Part shown: in pieces, positions 61,555 through 64,000 of the stretch
Layout: the number at the start of each line of letters is the position of its first letter
Position numbering within the stretch: position 1 is the first letter of the stretch
Assembly: GCA_025685495.1 (NCBI GenBank)
Contig: JAJNMT010000105.1
Span: 682,001 to 746,000, forward strand
Length of the DNA: 64,000 nt
Reading direction: 5' to 3'
Source: Huntiella abstrusa
Lineage: Eukaryota > Ascomycota > Sordariomycetes > Microascales > Ceratocystidaceae
The notes under the pieces: generated by a model
Database searches by the model: none
Seen by the model: the letters and a program-made list of their open reading frames with translations, nothing else
Told to the model about the DNA's origin: nothing
Position numbers and translations under genes: made by a program

Positions 61555-64000
61555 CTATAGGGAAGCAGCTCGCAAAACACTATTGAAGCGCTCAGCAACC
61601 TATGATAACTTCGTTAGAATGCTGTGATCAAGCAGAACAAATCGTATAACATTAGAAACTTACCTCGGGATACGTCTTGATAAATGGCAGCTCGTAGAAC
61701 TTGTGTTGTTCACTCTTGAGCAGCTCCGAAACCGTTAACAGAACACCCCACGGTTGGTTCCAGAAAGGAATGTATCGCTCCAGAAGCACGCGCGTGATTT
61801 GCTGCCGGATTTCAGTAGCATCTGGATCCTCGGGATTTTGCCAGAAGAGATCAAGTACAAAGTGCACAAAATATGTCGTGTGCCCATTGGGGTAACGGAG
61901 TTGGTTACCAATGAACGCAAGAATATAGTAACTGGTAGCTGCATCAACTTCCCGAATGAGCATACTAAGCAACTCAAACCCTGACGCATTGCCCGTGAAC
62001 TGAGCATCACCATCGACCGAAGGAATTGTTTGAGCAAGGGCACTGTTGGCGATGTGTAGGACAACGTTTTCTATCACAGTCGAATTGGCGGCAACCGGAA
62101 CGTGACCAAAAGTAGTTTCAGGCCCCGAGTAACTGATTGCGTGTGAAATGTGAGCAACAGCAGCTTCAGAAGGACCACTGGTGAGAGCTCCATCAATGAT
62201 ATCCAGTAAACCAAGCTTTTGGAGAGCTGAACCAGTATCTGCCTGTGCCGAGGGTAGGTTGAGGCACCCCCGAAGAGATGTCATAGATAATGGCCGAGTT
62301 GCTACATTACTTGGAGTGGCAGTGAGAAGAACCAAAAGAAGTTGAGCGCAATGGTTAGGAACTTGGCGGCAAAGAATGTTGTGATTTTTCGCCAGATACT
62401 CGGGGAAGTCATGATTGAGGACCAAAAGCAGCTTAAGAGTCGCGCGGTACACGTCTTTGCAAACATCATGGACATCAGGAGATTTCAACTGTTCGCCGAG
62501 GTAGCGAAGTTGTTGGCAAAGAAGATCCGTGAAAGCTTTCTCACACTCTGGACGTTCAGACTTCAATAAGGTAGGAAGCAGGACCCGGTTTTGCACAAGA
62601 TGCATCCAACCGTAGAAGAATCCGGGGAGATGCACAGGACTAAGATCCATCAGCGTTGAAGCAAACAGCATCATCAGCGAAGCCATCTCGCCCTCGGCCA
62701 ATGACTCATCTAAATCATTCACCTGCATGATTACCAGGGAAATTAACTTGAAGTAGACACGTTGAGTGAACAATTCACCCTTCATCGTATGGTGCCGATA
62801 GATCATCAAGCGGGTAATAGCCAAGAATGAAGCCAAGAAAGCATACCGATTGGTTTCGATGTCCTGGATAGGAGAACCGGGACCCAGACAAATTCCAACA
62901 AGTCGAGACAAAGACTCGGCAGCGCTGAGTCCATCTTCTACGTGACCACGGCTACGGCTGTCATATTGAGCAACACATACCTCCATAGCCACACGGATCA
63001 AGAGATAAAAGTCATCCTTGGAAACGAGAAGTTCTCTGGCTTGCATCTGCTTGAGGAACACAGGAAGAACTTCGCTAGCATCAGGGTTGTAGCAGATGCG
63101 AGTCCATTCTTGGAAAATGTAGTTGAACTGTTCCCAGTCGGCATCGGGCATATTGCTGGGCACCAAACTGGGCTTCACCAAAGAGGCTTCCTCAAGAGCA
63201 GCCTTTAAATGGCTGCAAACCATGTTATCAGGCTCTTCCTGAATCCACGACCACGCCTCCTCCAAACTACGCAGGATATCAGCATAGAAGATAACAGGTT
63301 CGGGACAAACAAGTGCGAGCTCAATGACCAGCTCCAATAGCTTGACATGCGACTCTTTTCTTTGGTGAATCCCGCGGGCAACGTAAATGTCAATACTGTG
63401 CCAATCAAGAAGATCAGTTTCAAGAAGAGCAGTGAGCAAAGCACGGTGCTGCAAATGCTCAGTTATACTCAGGCGACACAGATCTCGGACACGTAGACTG
63501 GTAGAAGGGCTTGTCATACCGCGGAGTTGGCTGATGATGTTGATGTAAGTCTCAACGCCAAGTGTGTTTTGAGCCAGAGTGCACATGTTGGAGATCAGCT
63601 CTTGGGCAATGTGAAGCGTCAACTCATCAGAAGCCCGAGTAACGTTAATAATCGACGTCATCAAATGGTCATACGCATCGATGATAGGCTGATTCTGGCG
63701 GGGGATATTGACGAAATGCTCATTAGCCAAATCAGTAGCAGCAGCAACCTTGAGAGACAACTCATGCGACAGCTTCAGGACACGGCCAACAAGAATTCCC
63801 TGTTGAGTTTGCTGCATGAAAGGTTGAGTTTGAGCCACAGAGCCATGAGTGGAAACTGCAGGCTCTGGCAAGGCAGACATCGGGGCCATAGTGTTGAGGA
63901 ACTGTTCCTGAAGACTTTCCGACCCAAGCTGTTGTCTAGATCCCGCAAGAGAGGCTCCCATGTTTGGTGCCATGGCAGAACTAGCACGCGGGTGACGAGC
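61555..64000 (-). CDS. NOT1: CCR4-NOT complex scaffold subunit NOT1, C-terminal part (runs off the window)
   Basis: Large exon 61664 to beyond 64000, intron 61600-61663 (64 nt, GTAAGT donor, ATAG acceptor), last exon 61555-61599 (VAERFNSVLRAASL, stop TAG). The frame is open to the right edge, so the start lies outside. The sequence matches the C-terminal half of NOT1/CNOT1: an all-helical region with AAATDLANEHFVNIPRQNQPI and DHLMTSIINVTRASDEL, and the C-terminal NOT1 superfamily domain with FHP-like helices, HTTYFVHFVLDLFW and RVLLERYIPFWNQPWGVLLT. NOT1 holds together the deadenylase module and the NOT2/NOT3-5 module that shorten mRNA poly(A) tails. Without the last intron the protein would end in VSF, while splicing gives the usual helical end. 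An essential housekeeping gene in fungi. Confidence 0.9.

Noticed and set aside
1..64000. A prokaryotic-type defence or biosynthetic gene cluster
   Set aside because: The window is eukaryotic with introns and retrotransposons. No operon, defence or cluster genes were seen.

Overview
The window is eukaryotic and most likely from a filamentous ascomycete (Pezizomycotina-type) fungus. The three host genes at the right end look fungal: an Oms1-like mitochondrial methyltransferase, a Gds1-like winged-helix protein and the C-terminal part of the CCR4-NOT scaffold NOT1. They carry short introns (61-125 nt) with GTATGT or GTAAGT donors and, in one case, a TACTAAC branch point. The transposon set (chromodomain Gypsy, Tad-like LINE with RNase H, Copia, MULE, a CAGT/TA-type MITE) is also typical of such fungi. 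Species was not determined.

Positions 1 to about 51,170 are a nested transposon island with no convincing host gene. From left to right it holds two MULE transposase remnants (1-2113), a tRNA-derived SINE (2209-2555), and an old LINE (about 2946-13773) interrupted by a solo LTR that itself carries a MITE with 120-bp inverted repeats, by a second solo LTR, and by Gypsy copy A (6263-12582). Next come decayed Copia pieces mixed with six copies of a repeat here called R (13780-22890), a decayed LINE-3 (22950-24560), and a complete, open Tad-like LINE-A (25109-30905, 15-bp target duplication) sitting inside another LINE copy. The stretch 31975-36645 holds gag-like remnants and solo LTRs. A LINE broken by a solo LTR and a SINE follows (36646-38903), then a third SINE (39420-39773). 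The last element is LINE-B (about 42211-51150), split by a solo LTR and by Gypsy copy B (43260-48638).

The two Gypsy copies are nearly identical, each with identical-length 152-bp LTRs and 5-bp target duplications (acaca and gcaca). Copy A has an open pol but carries an extra LTR plus a duplicated 771-bp gag segment. Copy B has the simple structure but a one-base deletion in pol. LTR family 1 belongs to these elements. LTR family 2 is separate but shares roughly the first 30 bp with family 1.

Positions 51,171-56,560 are non-coding apart from a LINE RNase H scrap near 55,030. The host gene cluster then follows: Oms1-like (+), Gds1-like (-), NOT1 (-, running off the right edge). The most interesting points are a candidate self-priming site in the Gypsy element, the LTR-gag-LTR-gag structure of copy A, the intact LINE-A with an 8-nt ORF1/ORF2 overlap, and a SINE family that shares its 3' tail with a LINE and was inserted with clear target duplications.
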